Positions 49,620 to 62,000 of a stretch of DNA of 64,000 nucleotides are shown piece by piece. The position numbers and the translations under genes are program-made. Every line of letters starts with the position of its first letter. The first letter of the stretch is position 1. The notes below the pieces were generated by a model that saw only the letters and a list, made by a program, of their open reading frames with translations, was not told the origin of the DNA and did no database searches. Origin of the DNA: Limnomonas spitsbergensis (lineage: Eukaryota > Chlorophyta > Chlorophyceae > Chlamydomonadales). The stretch spans positions 2,480,001 to 2,544,000 of the forward strand of contig JAYJMM010000106.1 in the NCBI GenBank assembly GCA_037349105.1, given 5' to 3'.

Positions 49620-51420
49620 CCATACCTCCATGGAAGTACAGGTACGATCGAGAGGTTTGAAGGAGTTCTTGGTCGAGCTGGCAATAATTGCCTCTGTACT
49701 AGTAACTGTATGTAGCTAATGTGCGTGGTTATTAGTTGCATGATCCTAGGTATCACAGTGGTGAGCATGGGAGGACGCCTGTATATAATGGCCATGCTTT
49801 GGCAGTTGGATAATTATCCGGGATTATAATCCGGGATATTCCTTCATCAGTCCGCATCCAGGCATGGGCAAAAACAAAGAGAGGTCCTTAGTTGCTGAAG
49901 TCTCCTGTATGCCCGAAAGGTTGGCCTAGGGTCCTTCAAGCCGAAAGCGAGGTTCAGTATTGTATTTCCCTCCTATACTCTGCATGTTTGCGTTCAGGTA
50001 AACCAAGCTAAGCTCAAGTCCTATCCTTGCTCACCAGCATCGAGTTATATCTAGACATCTCGATCGAGCACTTAATCGAGGTATTCGAAGTCGAGATGCT
50101 TCAGCTTTGCTGCTGCGGCGAGTCGTTCGCATGGCTGCAATGAGCGGAGGTTGATGCAACGCCACCGATTTTCCTTGACGGAAACAAGAAAGTCCTAAAA
50201 GCAACAGGGATTAAATGCATGATCATGCACCTACTTAAACTGTGCGTCCTGCCGAACCCCGCCCCTTGACGTGACGTATGACGTAATTTGGTTGAACTCG
50301 AGTGGAGGAACACGCCGATTAACACAACGTGTATTCGTGCCCGATTGTGAGCATGTGTGACACTAGTACGTCATCCTTATATTCGGTGGGGCGATGCGCA
50401 CGATACTGCAACGCACCCATCCATTAGGGAGAAAATCGAGAAATAACCTACTTCTTATCCTCATATAAAAATCTCACCCGGATAGGAGAATCAGGCACAC
50501 ACAAAACAGGGCGCGTCTGCTCATGTCAGCGACGCGGCAGTAGATGGCTCCCAAAACAAGGTACGAGCATAATCTATATTGTTTTGATTTACAACTTGCT
50601 GCTCCATGCTGCCAGCGTCACGGGGCGACGCTGATGACTCACGACGACCTCATCACCCGACACCGCCCCCCCTCCCTCGTGGACTGCATGTGCGCAGCGC
50701 CCCCAAGCCTGATGATGCTGCATTAGCATCAGCGGCAGGGACCCCTTCTCGCGGGCAGACCCCACAAACTCCTTTGGATTCTCCTCCCATGCAACAAGAA
50801 ATCCACTTTGTGTAAGCTGCTCTGCATGGGCGCAACCATGTCATGCGCAATTGCAAAAATAGCCCATGCAAAACCATGCCTACTTCAAGTTGCTTCAACA
50901 TTGTATGGGATAAACCAAGCCATGCGCACTTGCAGCAACATGTCCAGTAAAAGCTACTGCTCTGCATTAGCTAAAAACAAGCCATGCCATGTGAGCTCTG
51001 AATGGGCTGAGCTGAGCTGGGAGCATGGGCATGGGCATGGGCTGATGGGCACGGGCATGGGCTGAGCTATGGGCATGGGCATGGGCTGAGCACAAGCATG
51101 AGCATGGGCATGGGATGAGCTCTGCATGCAAACAATAGGCCCATGCACGAGCATATGAAATTTTTGTAAGCTAGTGGCCATGTCATGCGCCCTTGCAGCA
51201 TTATGCCTACTTAGAGCCGCCCCTCTGCATGGGCAAGAAAACCAACCATGCCATCTTTAGCCGTCTAGGTGTGTCACTCATTTCTACTGTGGTGGACGGG
51301 AGCAGCCATGTGCTTGCGCCATTGCGCAGACCCGCTCACCCACCCCACTGCATAGCGCAGCATTAGGCAACTCACCGTCGGCCTAGTATGGCATGTATGC
51401 ATGCCCAGCAGCATAGATGC
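49620..51420. other. Gene-free stretch
   Basis: No exon or RNA gene recognised. 50,990-51,115 holds short GGGCATGGGCATGGGCTGAG repeats. Confidence 0.45.
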
Positions 51421-51424
51421 CAAC

Positions 51425-52055
51425 CTGCCATACAGCCTTTATATACCATGCAGCTTACATGCCATGCAGCTTGCATGCCATGCAGTATACATACCACGTA
51501 GCATACATGCCATGTAGCTTACATGCCATGCAGCATACATGTCATGCAGCATACATGCCATGCAGTATAAATACCATGTAGCATACATGCCATGCAGCAT
51601 ACATGCCATGCAGCATACATGCCATGCAGGTTACATGCCATGCAGCATGCATGCCATGAAGCATACATGCCATGCAGTATACATACCATGTAGCATACAT
51701 GCCATGTAGCATACATGCCATGCAGCATACATGCCATGCAGCATACATGCCATGCAGCAGACATGTCATGCAGCATACATGCCATGCAGGATAAATACCA
51801 TGTAGCATACATGCCATGCAGCATACATGCCATGAAGCATACATGCCATGCAGCATACATGCCATGTAGCATACATGCCATGCAGCATACATGCCATGCA
51901 GCATACATGCCATGCAGGTTACATGCCATGCAGCTTACATGCCATGCAGCATATATGCCATGAAGCATACATGCCATGCAGCATACATGCCATGCAGCAT
52001 ACATGCCATGCAGCATACATGCCATGCAGCTTACATGCCCTGCAGCATACATTGT
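51425..52055. repeat. 16-bp minisatellite
   Basis: About 39 copies of ATACATGCCATGCAGC with point variants. The unit has no stop codon on either strand and a period not divisible by three, so several frames stay open for 100-177 codons. Not a gene. Confidence 0.96.
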
Positions 52056-52584
52056 GTATGCATGTCGAGCGAGGCTACCTGATTGGAGAACAAGCTTTCG
52101 GGCTGCTGTTCGGGTCAGGACTTGCCAAAGGCTGGACAGGACAGTGGTGGTTGCTGGTCAGCGCAGCACTTGGCTGCTGATTAGGGCAGGGCCGGCTGCT
52201 GAACGAGCAGGACCTATCTGTCAAACAGTGCAGTGCAGACTTCCCCGGCCGCTGATCCCATGCAGGTCGTCCATGCAGGCCGTCCATGTTGCGCTCTGCA
52301 GGGTTTAGGGTCAACCGCTTAGGGTTGACGCAGAATGCTCTCTTAACCCTGCACAAAAAAACTGCAGTACGTTCACGTTCATGAGGATAGATAGTAAGGT
52401 CTGCCCTTCAGGGGTCTCAGGTTCAGAGGGGGGCATGCACCGTTGCCATGTGTTTCTTTTTTCTGCTATGAGTCCGGCTTCGAAGGGCCGTCTTGCGGCT
52501 GCGAATCGCAGTAGGAAGATGTCCACCAGGCGCACGCATGCCTCAGTCAGGTCGGCACACAGCCGCACACACACACATATGCAT

Positions 52585-53035
52585 GGGGCATCTGGCCAGC
52601 GGCCGGAGTGTAGCTGTCATGTATCTGACATGTAGCTGAGTCACGAAAAAAGAAATACTAGCGGTGCAGCGTGGAAAGAAAGTTGGTCTGCCTCTCAGGG
52701 CGGGTATCAGGTTGTGGCAGCAGTGAAACGTGGCTTAGGCTGCATCTGAGAGGGGGTAGGTCTGCCGCACAGGGAGGGAGTCAGTTTTATGTTTATGGTT
52801 TATGGCAGTGAAACATGTGGCAGTGAAACATGTGGTAGACAAACGTGGCTTAGGCCGCATCTGCGCCGCTGCCATCCACCTAGGCTGTCAACAGCGGAAC
52901 AAACCGCCAAACGACGTTCTTCTTGCACCAAAGGGTTTTCGTAGGATTCTCAATTCGCCGCAGCAATAGGCCACTGCCCAGACCCAGCTGCCTTATGTCG
53001 GACACCTTCCTTTCCCTCCCTCCCCCCCCGTCCAG
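52585..53035. other. F3 fragment and short duplications upstream of the last gene
   Basis: 52,605-52,660 carries GTAGCTGAGTCACGAAAAA (F3 end). 52,720-52,870 has two copies of ACGTGGCTTAGGC..GCATCTG. No upstream exon of the following gene was found here, although one is required. Confidence 0.4.
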
Positions 53036-56000
53036 GCTCAAGGTTGTGGCCAGGCTGGCGGAGCCCCCCAGCCCCCCGCCAACGCTGGACCCGCCTGACG
53101 AGGAGAGGGCGGCAGCAGAGGCGGCGGCGGCCGCCGCCGCGGCCGCGGCAGCTGCCCCGCCTGCCATGACCCCGCCCACGAATGCCAAGGGTGGCAAGAA
53201 CGCGCGGCCCTTGACGCCCCCGCCCCCGCCTGTGCCTGCGGGTCCTGTTGTCATGGATCCTGCCACCCTTCAGATGCAGGTGGGCATGTCAGTGATTTTA
53301 TGACACTGAAAGTGATTTAAAGTGATAATCAGTGATTGTGTTACCAGTTTACCGTACTGGTATTCATTTCAAGTGTTTTTTCAATTCGTTGTTCAGCTCT
53401 TCAATTCTGGAAGCGACCGTCGACAATTTTTCTATTTGTACCATCTTCTCTTTTGCCTGCAGCTGAAATTCCACCCTTGCTGAAAACTGTTATTAAATCT
53501 TGCCCTGGGATTAAATATCTGCCGGTGCAAAGATTAATTTTGATCACCTCCCCTCTTAAGCCTGCAGATGCTGAAATTTTGCCCTTTGCCTGGGATTCAA
53601 TGCCTGCCCTGGGATTCAATGCCTGCCCTGGGATTCAATGCCTGCCCTGGGATTCAATGCATGCCCTGGGATTCAATGCCTGCCCTGGGATTCAATGCAT
53701 GCCCTGGGATTCAATGCCTGCCCTGGGATTCAATGCCTGCCCTGGGATTCAATGCCTGCCCTGGGATTCAATGCCTGCCCTGGGATTCAATGCATGCCCT
53801 GGGATTCAATGCATGTCCTGGGATTCAATGCATGCCCTGGGATTCAATGCATGCCCTGGGATTCAATGCATGCCCTGGGATTCAATGCATGCCCTGGGAT
53901 TCAATGCCTGCCCTGGGATTCAATGCAAGCCCTGGGATTCAATGCATGTCCTGGGATTCAATGTATGCCCTGGGATTCAATGCCTGCCCTGGGATTCAAT
54001 GCATGCCCTGGGATTCAATGCATGTCCTGGGATTCAATGCATGCCCTGGGATTCAATGCCTGCCCTGGGATTCAATGCAAGCCCTGGGATTCAATGCATG
54101 CCCTGGGATTGAATGTATGCCCTGGGATTCAATGCATGCCCTGGGATTCAATGCATGCCCTGGGATTCAATGCATGCCCTGGGATTCAATGCATGCCCTG
54201 GGATTCAATGCCTGCCCTGGGATTCAATGCCTGCCCTGGGATTCAATGCCTGCCCTGGGATTCAATGCCTGCCCTGGGATTCAATGCCTGCCCTGGGATT
54301 CAATGCATGCCCTGGGATTCAATGCCTGTCCTGGGATTCAATGCATGCCCTGGGATTCAATGCCTGCCCTGGGATTCAATGCCTGCCCTGGGATTCAATG
54401 CCTGCCCTGGGATTCAATGCATGCCCTGGGATTCAATGCATGTCCTGGGATTCAATGCATGCCCTGGGATTCAATGCCTGCCCTGGGATTCAATGCAAGC
54501 CCTGGGATTCAATGCATGCCCTGGGATTCAATGTATGCCCTGGGATTCAATGCATGCCCTGGGATTCAATGCATGCCCTGGGATTCAATGCATGCCCTGG
54601 GATTCAATGCATGCCCTGGGATTCAATGCCTGCCCTGGGATTCAATGCCTGCCCTGGGATTCAATGCCTGCCCTGGGATTCAATGCCTGCCCTGGGATTC
54701 AATGCCTGCCCTGGGATTCAATGCATGCCCTGGGATTCAATGCCTGTCCTGGGATTCAATGCATGCCCTGGGATTCAATGCCTGCCCTGGGATTCAATGC
54801 CTGCCCTGGGATTCAATGCCTGCCCTGGGATTCAATGCATGCCCTGGGATTCAATGCCTGCCCTGGGATTCAATGCCTGCCCTGGGATTCAATGCATTCC
54901 CTGGGATTCAATGCATGCCCTGGGATTCAATGCCTGCCCTGGGATTCAATGCATGCCCTGGGATTCAATGCATGCCCTGGGATTCAATGCAAGCCCTGGG
55001 ATTCAATGCCTGCCCTGGGATTCAATGCATGCCCTGGGATTCAATGCCTGCCCTGGGATTCAATGCCTGCCCTGGGATTCAATGCCTGCCCTGGGATTCA
55101 ATGCCTGCCCTGGGATTCAATGCCTGCCCTGGGATTCAATGCATGCCCTGGGATTCAATGCATGCCCTGGGATTCAATGCATGCCCTGGGATTCAATGCA
55201 TGCCCTGGGATTCAATGCATGCCCTGGGATTCAATGCATGCCCTGGGATTCAATGCATGCCCTGGGATTCAATGCATGCCATGGGATTCAATGCATGCCC
55301 TGGGATTCAATGCATGCCCTGGGATTCAATGCATGCCCTGGGATTCAATGCATGCCCTGGGATTCAATGCATGCCCTGGGATTCAATGCATGCCCTGGGA
55401 TTCAATGCATGCCCTGGGATTCAATGCATGCCCTGGGATTCAATGCATGCCCTGGGATTCAATGCATGCCCTGGGATTCAATGCATGCCCTGGGAGTCAA
55501 TGCATGCCCTGGGAGTCAATGCATGCCCTGGGATTCAATGCATGCCCTGGGATTCAATGCATGCCCTGGGATTCAATGCATGCCCTGGGATTCAATGCAT
55601 GCCCTGGGAGTCAATGCATGCCCTGGGAGTCAATGCATGCCCTGGGATTCAATGCATGCCCTGGGATTCAATGCATGCCCTGGGATTCAATGCATGCCCT
55701 GGGATTCAATGCATGCCATGGGATTCAATGCATGCCCTGGGATTCAATGCATGCCCTGGGATTCAATGCCTGCCCTGGGATTCAATGCCTGCCCTGGGAT
55801 TCAATGCCTGCCCTGGGATTCAATGCATGCCCTGGGATTCAATGCATGCCCTGGGATTCAATGCATGCCCTGGGATTCAATGCATGCCCTGGGATTCAAT
55901 GCCTGCCCTGGGATTCAATGCATGCCCTGGGATTCAATGCATGCCCTGGGATTCAATGCATGCCCTGGGATTCAATGCATGCCCTGGGATTCAATGCATG

Positions 56001-59000
56001 CCCTGGGATTCAATGCATGCCATGGGATTCAATGCATGCCCTGGGATTCAATGCATGCCCTGGGATTCAATGCATGCCCTGGGATTCAATGCATGCCCTG
56101 GGATTCAATGCCTGCCCTGGGATTCAATGCATGCCCTGGGATTCAATGCATGCCCTGGGATTCAATGCATGCCCTGGGATTCAATGCATGCCCTGGGATT
56201 CAATGCCTGCCCTGGGATTCAATGCATGCCCTGGGATTCAATGCATGCCCTGGGATTCAATGCATGCCCTGGGATTCAATGCATGCCCTGGGATTCAATG
56301 CATGCCCTGGGATTCAATGCCTGCCCTGGGATTCAATGCATGCCCTGGGATTCAATGCATGCCCTGGGATTCAATGCCTGACATTGCACAGTTTTATTTA
56401 GTTTCATCTGCTCTGTAGCCTGCAGCTGAAATTCCTCCCTCTGCCTAATGTCAAATCCTACTCTGCCTAAACCCTACGAGCCGGTGCATATGTTTTTGCT
56501 TTTAATCTCCCCTCTTTTGTCTGCAGCTGAAATTCATGAAGCGCCCACCAACGATTTTTTTGTTTGTACCATCTTCTCTTTTGCCTGCAGCTGAAATTCC
56601 TCCCCTGGGTGGGCGAGGCTATCGTGGTGCCTGCGGTTTCCTTGTCACCACTGCCGGAGGCACAGGAGGGGTGAGGGGTGGGGTGAGGGGAGGGGTGAGG
56701 GGTGAGGGGTGGGTTGAGGGGAGGGGTGAGGGGAGGGGTGAGGGGTGAGGGGTGGGTTGAGGGGAGGGGTGAGGGGAGGGGTGAGGGGAGGGGTGAGGGG
56801 TGGGGGGAGGGGATGGGTGAGGGGAGGGGAAGTGTGAAGGGAGGGGGGGAGTGGGGAGGGGATGAGGGGTGAGGGGTGGGGTGACGGGAGGGGAGGGGGG
56901 CGAGGGGAGGGGATGAGGGAAAGTAAAGGGGGAGGGGTGAGAGGAGGGGGGAAGTGGGGTGAGAGGAGGGGAGAGGGGAGGGTGAGGGGAGGGGGGAAGT
57001 GGGGGGAGGAGGGGAGGGGGTGAGGTTTGGGGGGAAGTGGGGGGAAGGGTGAGGGGAGGGGGAAGGGGAGGGGGGACGTGGGGGGAGGGGGGAAGGATGA
57101 GGAAGGGGGGAAGTGGGGGGAGGGAAGGGGGGAAGGGGGTTGAGGGGGGAGGGGAGGGATGAGGGGAGGGGAGGGGCATGAGGGGAGGGGGGAGGGGAGG
57201 GGGAAGGGGAGGGGAAAGGGGAGGGGAGGGGGGAGGGATGAGGGGAGGGGAGGGGGATGAGGGGAGGGGGGAGGGGAGGGGTAGGGTTCAGGGGAAGGGT
57301 GAGTGGTGAGGGGAGGGGTAAGGGGAGGGGTGAGGGGAGTGATGAGGGGTGAGGGGAGTGATGAGGGGTGAGGGGAGGGGTGAGGGGAGGGATGAGGGGG
57401 GAGGGGAGGGGTGTGGGGAGGGGTGCCGGGAGGGGTGCGGGGAGGGGTGATGGGGGGTGGGTGGATGGGTGTGGGGAGGGGGAGGGGAGAGGTGGGGTGA
57501 GGGGAGGGGTGGGGTGAGGGGAGGGGGGAGGGGAGGGGAGGGTTGAGGTGATGGGTGAGGTGAGGGGTTGGGGGGTGTGAGGGGAGAGGGGGGAGGGGAG
57601 GGGTAAAGTGGTGGGGGGTGGGGAGGGGGGGGGAGGGGTGAGGGGAGGGGAGGAGGGGTGAGAGGAGGGGTGAGGGGAGGGGTGAGAGGAGGGGTAATGG
57701 GAACAGGATGGGAAGAGGTTGAGGGGCAAGGGTAGCTTCATATTAGGGGGTGGGAGCAGGGGGAGAGGGGGCAGGAAAATGGGGGAGGTCGGGACAAGGG
57801 TCAAAGACACTATATTTGGCGAAGCTATAACAGGAGGAGGAGGTATGAAGGATCGCTTGCTAGGGAGACTGGCCTCTATTGTTATTGAATACAATGTATA
57901 ATTAATAATGATACTGGAAGCTAACAGAATAGGGGCTGATACATTCTTTGACCCAAGTTGAGAGTGAGTGGGACCAGGCAGGGACTCCCCCCACCTTCTA
58001 TTAAGCTCGGTGAGTGCCGCCTGGGGCTCCATTTCAAGACAAGCCTCCTCCCCTCTTGGTCCCCACCCCCACCTTATTCCCATCTCTGTGACTACCACTC
58101 AGAGCTATATTTCAAGGCACACCTCCCTCTCCATACCTCCTCCTCCCCCTCTAGGTCCCCACCCTTGACTGATTTCCGAGAGTTCCGCCTGGAGCACCAT
58201 TTCAATACATGCCTCCTCCTCCCCCTCTAGGTCCCCACCCTTGACTGAGATCCGAGAGTTCCGCCTGGCACACCATTTCAAGACATACCTCCTCCTCCCC
58301 CTCTAGGTCCCCACCCTTGACTGAGATCCGTGACTTCCGCCTGAATCACCATTTCAAGACATACCTCCCTCCCCCCTCTAGATCTCCACCCCCACCTTCT
58401 ACCAAGCTCCCTGAATACCCCCTGGCACACCATTTTAAGACATACCTCCCTCCCCTCTCTAGATCTCCACCCCCCCCTTCGACCAATCTCTGTAACTACC
58501 ACCTGGAGCACCATTTCAAGACATGCCTCCTCCTCCCCCCTCTAGATCTCCCCCCTCCACTGAGCCCCGAGAGTTTCGCTTAGAGCACCATTTCAAGCTC
58601 ATGGCAGACGAGGCACTAGTGAGGGCGATGGCGGAGGCGCACGGCGCGCTGACCCTGCCCATCCTCATCGCGTCGCCGCCCCCACCGCCGGTTCCGGTTA
58701 AGGCGGCGGCCAAGGGCAAGAAGAACGTCGAGGAAGCGCCTCGTGAGTCACCCAGAGTTGAGGGTTTAGGTTGAACAGGGGCAGTACCCAGGGATCAGGG
58801 TTTAGGTTGAACAGAGGCAGTACCCAGGGTTCAGGGTTTAGGTTGAACAGGGGCAGTACCCAGGGTTAAAGGTTTACGTTGAACAGGGGCAGTACCCAGG
58901 GTTCAGGGTTTAGGTTGAACAGGGGCAGTACCCAGGGTTGAGGGTTTACGTTGAACAGGGGCAGTACCCAGGGATCAGGGTTTAGGTTGAACAGGGGCAG

Positions 59001-62000
59001 TACCCAGGGTTCAGGGTTTAGGTTGAACAGGGGCAGTGCCCAGGGTCCAGGGTTTAGGTTGAACAGGGGCAGTACCCAGGGTTCAGGGTTTAGGTTGAAG
59101 GGGGGCAGTACCCAGGGTTGAGGGTTTAGGTTGAACAGGGACAGTACCCAGGGTTCAGGGTTTAGGTTGAACAGGTGCAGTACCCAGGGTTGAGGGTTTA
59201 GGTTGAACAGGGGCAGTACCCAGGGTTCAGGGTTTAGGTTGAACAGGGGCAGTACCCAGGGTTGAGGGTTTAGGTTGAACAGGGGCAGTACCCAGGGTTC
59301 AGGGTTTAGGTTGAACAGGGGCAGTACCCAGGGTTCAGGGTTTAGGTTGAACAGGGGCAGTACCCAGGGTTCAGGGTTTAGGTTGAACAGGGGCAGTACC
59401 CAGGGTTCAGGGTTTAGGTTGAAGGGGGGCAGTACCCAGGGTTGAGGGTTTAGGTTGAACAGGGACAGTACCCAGGGTTCAGGGTTTAGGTTGAACAGGT
59501 GCAGTACCCAGGGTTGAGGGTTTAGGTTGAACAGGTGCAGTACCCAGGGTTGAGGGTTTAGGTTGAACAGGGGCAGTACCCAGGGTTGAGGGTTTAGGTT
59601 GAAGGGGGGCAGTACCCAGGGTTCAGGGTTTAGGTTGAACAGGGGCAGTACCCAGGGTTGAGGGTTTAGGTTGAAGGGGGGCAGTACCCAGGGTTCAGGG
59701 TTTAGGTTGAAGGGGGGCAGTACCCAGGGTTGAGGGCTTAGGTTGAACAGGGGCAGTACCCAGGGTCCAGGGTTTAGGTTGAAGGGGGGCAGTACCCAGG
59801 GTTGAGGGTTTAGGTTGAAGGGGGGCAGTACCCAGGGTTGAGGGTTTATGTTGAAGGGGGGCAGTACCCAGGGTTCAGGGTTTAGGTTGAAGGGGGGCAG
59901 TACCCAGGGTTGAGGGTTTAGGTTGAAGGGGGGCAGTACCCAGGGTTCAGGGTTTAGGTTGAAGGGGGGCAGTACCCAGGGATCAGGGTTTAGGTTGAAG
60001 GGGGGCAGTACCCCGGGGATTTGTGTTGCCTTCCCTCGAAATGAACGTTTCCATTAACGTGCAAATTGACGTGAAGATTGACGTGTAAATTATCGTGTAA
60101 AGTAACGTGTAAATTAGCGTGCAAATTCACGTGTAAATCAACGTGCAAGTTAACGTGTAAATTAATGTGCAAGTTGTGTTGTTCAGGGGTAAAGGATTCA
60201 TCAATCAGATATCCTATGTTAATAAATAATAATGTTGGATGATGATCAACACGCCCCCCTCCCCCCCCTTTGGCAGCCCCACCTCTGGCCTTCCTTTCTC
60301 CACTTGCAAATAACGTTTGTTTTCCCTCCCCCGCAGCTCCGCCCCCCCGGCCTTGTCCAGCTTCAGAACCATGATGCCCCTCACGCCCTGCTCACACGCC
60401 CCCCTCCCCTAGGCAGCCCCACCTCTGTCCTTTCTTTTTTAACTTGCAAATCGTAACTTCACTAGCAAACAAAATAAGATAGACAAAATGTTTGTTTTCC
60501 CTCCCTTGCAGTTCCCCCCCCCGGCCTTGTTCAGCTTTGGAGCCATGATGCCCCTCACTCGCTGCTCACACCGACCCCCCTCTGTCCTTTCTTCTTCACT
60601 TCAAATCGTAACTTCATTACCGCTAGAGGGGGAAAAAAACGTTTGTTTTCCCTCCACCGCAGCTCCGCCCCCCCGGCCTTGTCCAGCTTCAGAACCATGA
60701 TGCCCCTCACCCCCTGCTCACACGCCCCCCTCCCCATGGCAGCCCCACCTCTGGCCTTTCTTTTCTTCACTTCAAAATCGTAACTTCACTAGCAAAAGAA
60801 AAATAGAAATGAAGGAAACAAATGTTTGTTTTCCCTCCGCTTCAGCTCCGCCCCCAGCCTTGTTCAGCTTTGGTGCCATGCTGCCGCTGGACTGCTCTGG
60901 CCTGCTGGTTGGCGACGTGTCTTCTGTCGTGCAGTGGCCGGGCAAGAGGGGCGACCTGCCGGCGGAGCTCAAAGAGCTGATACAGAGTCTTACGGCTAGC
61001 CTGCAGGTGCGGTCAGAAGTATGAAGATCTATAAACAGTGCGGTCAGAAGTATGAAAATGTATAACCTGGTCCTGACCAGGTGCGGTCAGGAGTATCAAA
61101 ATTTATCAAACGTGCGGTCAGAGGTATGGAAATGTGTAACCTGGTATGGACCAGGTGCGGTCAGAAGTATGAAATGTATAATCAGGTGCGGTCGTGTTAC
61201 CTCCCCCCAACAATTCACCCATGCACTCGGGCTATTTTTTGTGTTCGTGTCTCTTATTTTACTAAGATTGGGTGACCGGCCTCTCACCTTGGTATGTCTA
61301 GAAAACTACGATGCAGTAATGCACCCTTTTAGGCCAGCCTGCAGGTGCAACCCCATGCTCCTGAAATGAAGAACAGTAGATTGGAGTCGCCTCCCCTCAG
61401 AATCAACGTTGTCGAAGGGGTGAGGCAGTCATTCAATACACCAATTTTCGATTGTCAACAATTTTCAGCCTGACATGAGTTTCTGTCAATTTTCAGCGTT
61501 GACGGAAACATTCAAGAAATAATTAGATCATCCCAGAGGGAAGGCATTTCAAATATAAATATGATTAGGTGCGGTCACATGGTAGCGGCGCGGACGCGGC
61601 ATAGGCCTATGCCGCACTGTTTCCTTAACCCTCACGCCCCTGCGGGGCGTAGTTTTCTTCCTTAGTAAGTGCGGTCATATACCCCCGAAAAGGACCTCTC
61701 ACTTTCCATGCACTCCCCTCCCCCCCCCAGGTTCTGAACATGCTTCCTAGGCTCAAGGGCCCTTGCGGTTGCAGCTGCCGCCGTCGGCAAGATGACTCCT
61801 CCGGCTCCAAAACATTCCCACCAACACTTCGTTTTTATTTGATGCCCCCCCTCCACACCCCTCCACACCCCTCCACACCCCTCCACACATCTTCACACAC
61901 CACACACCTCAGCACATCTTCAAACTCATCCACACCCCTCCACACCCCTCCACATGACCTATTACAACCCTCCACACACCTTCCCACTCCTCCACACACC

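Noticed and set aside
51519..52308. Met/His/Cys-rich 110-177-codon frames
   Set aside because: By-products of the 16-bp minisatellite, which is open on both strands.
53568..56418. Open frames of 762-937 codons as a giant repetitive protein
   Set aside because: All three plus frames are open because the 19-bp unit lacks stops. The region lies in a phase-consistent intron and begins and ends in decoy acceptor sequence.
56467..58098. 543-codon proline-rich minus-strand frame
   Set aside because: Reverse complement of the G-rich tract inside an intron; composition alone keeps it open.
47930..60012. Regular arrays (16, 19, 21 and 36 bp) considered as CRISPR
   Set aside because: No unique spacers, no cas genes, eukaryotic spliced context. 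They are simple tandem repeats.
58749..60012. Chromosome end or true telomere
   Set aside because: The GGGTTTAGG motif is only part of a 36-bp unit and genes continue on both sides.
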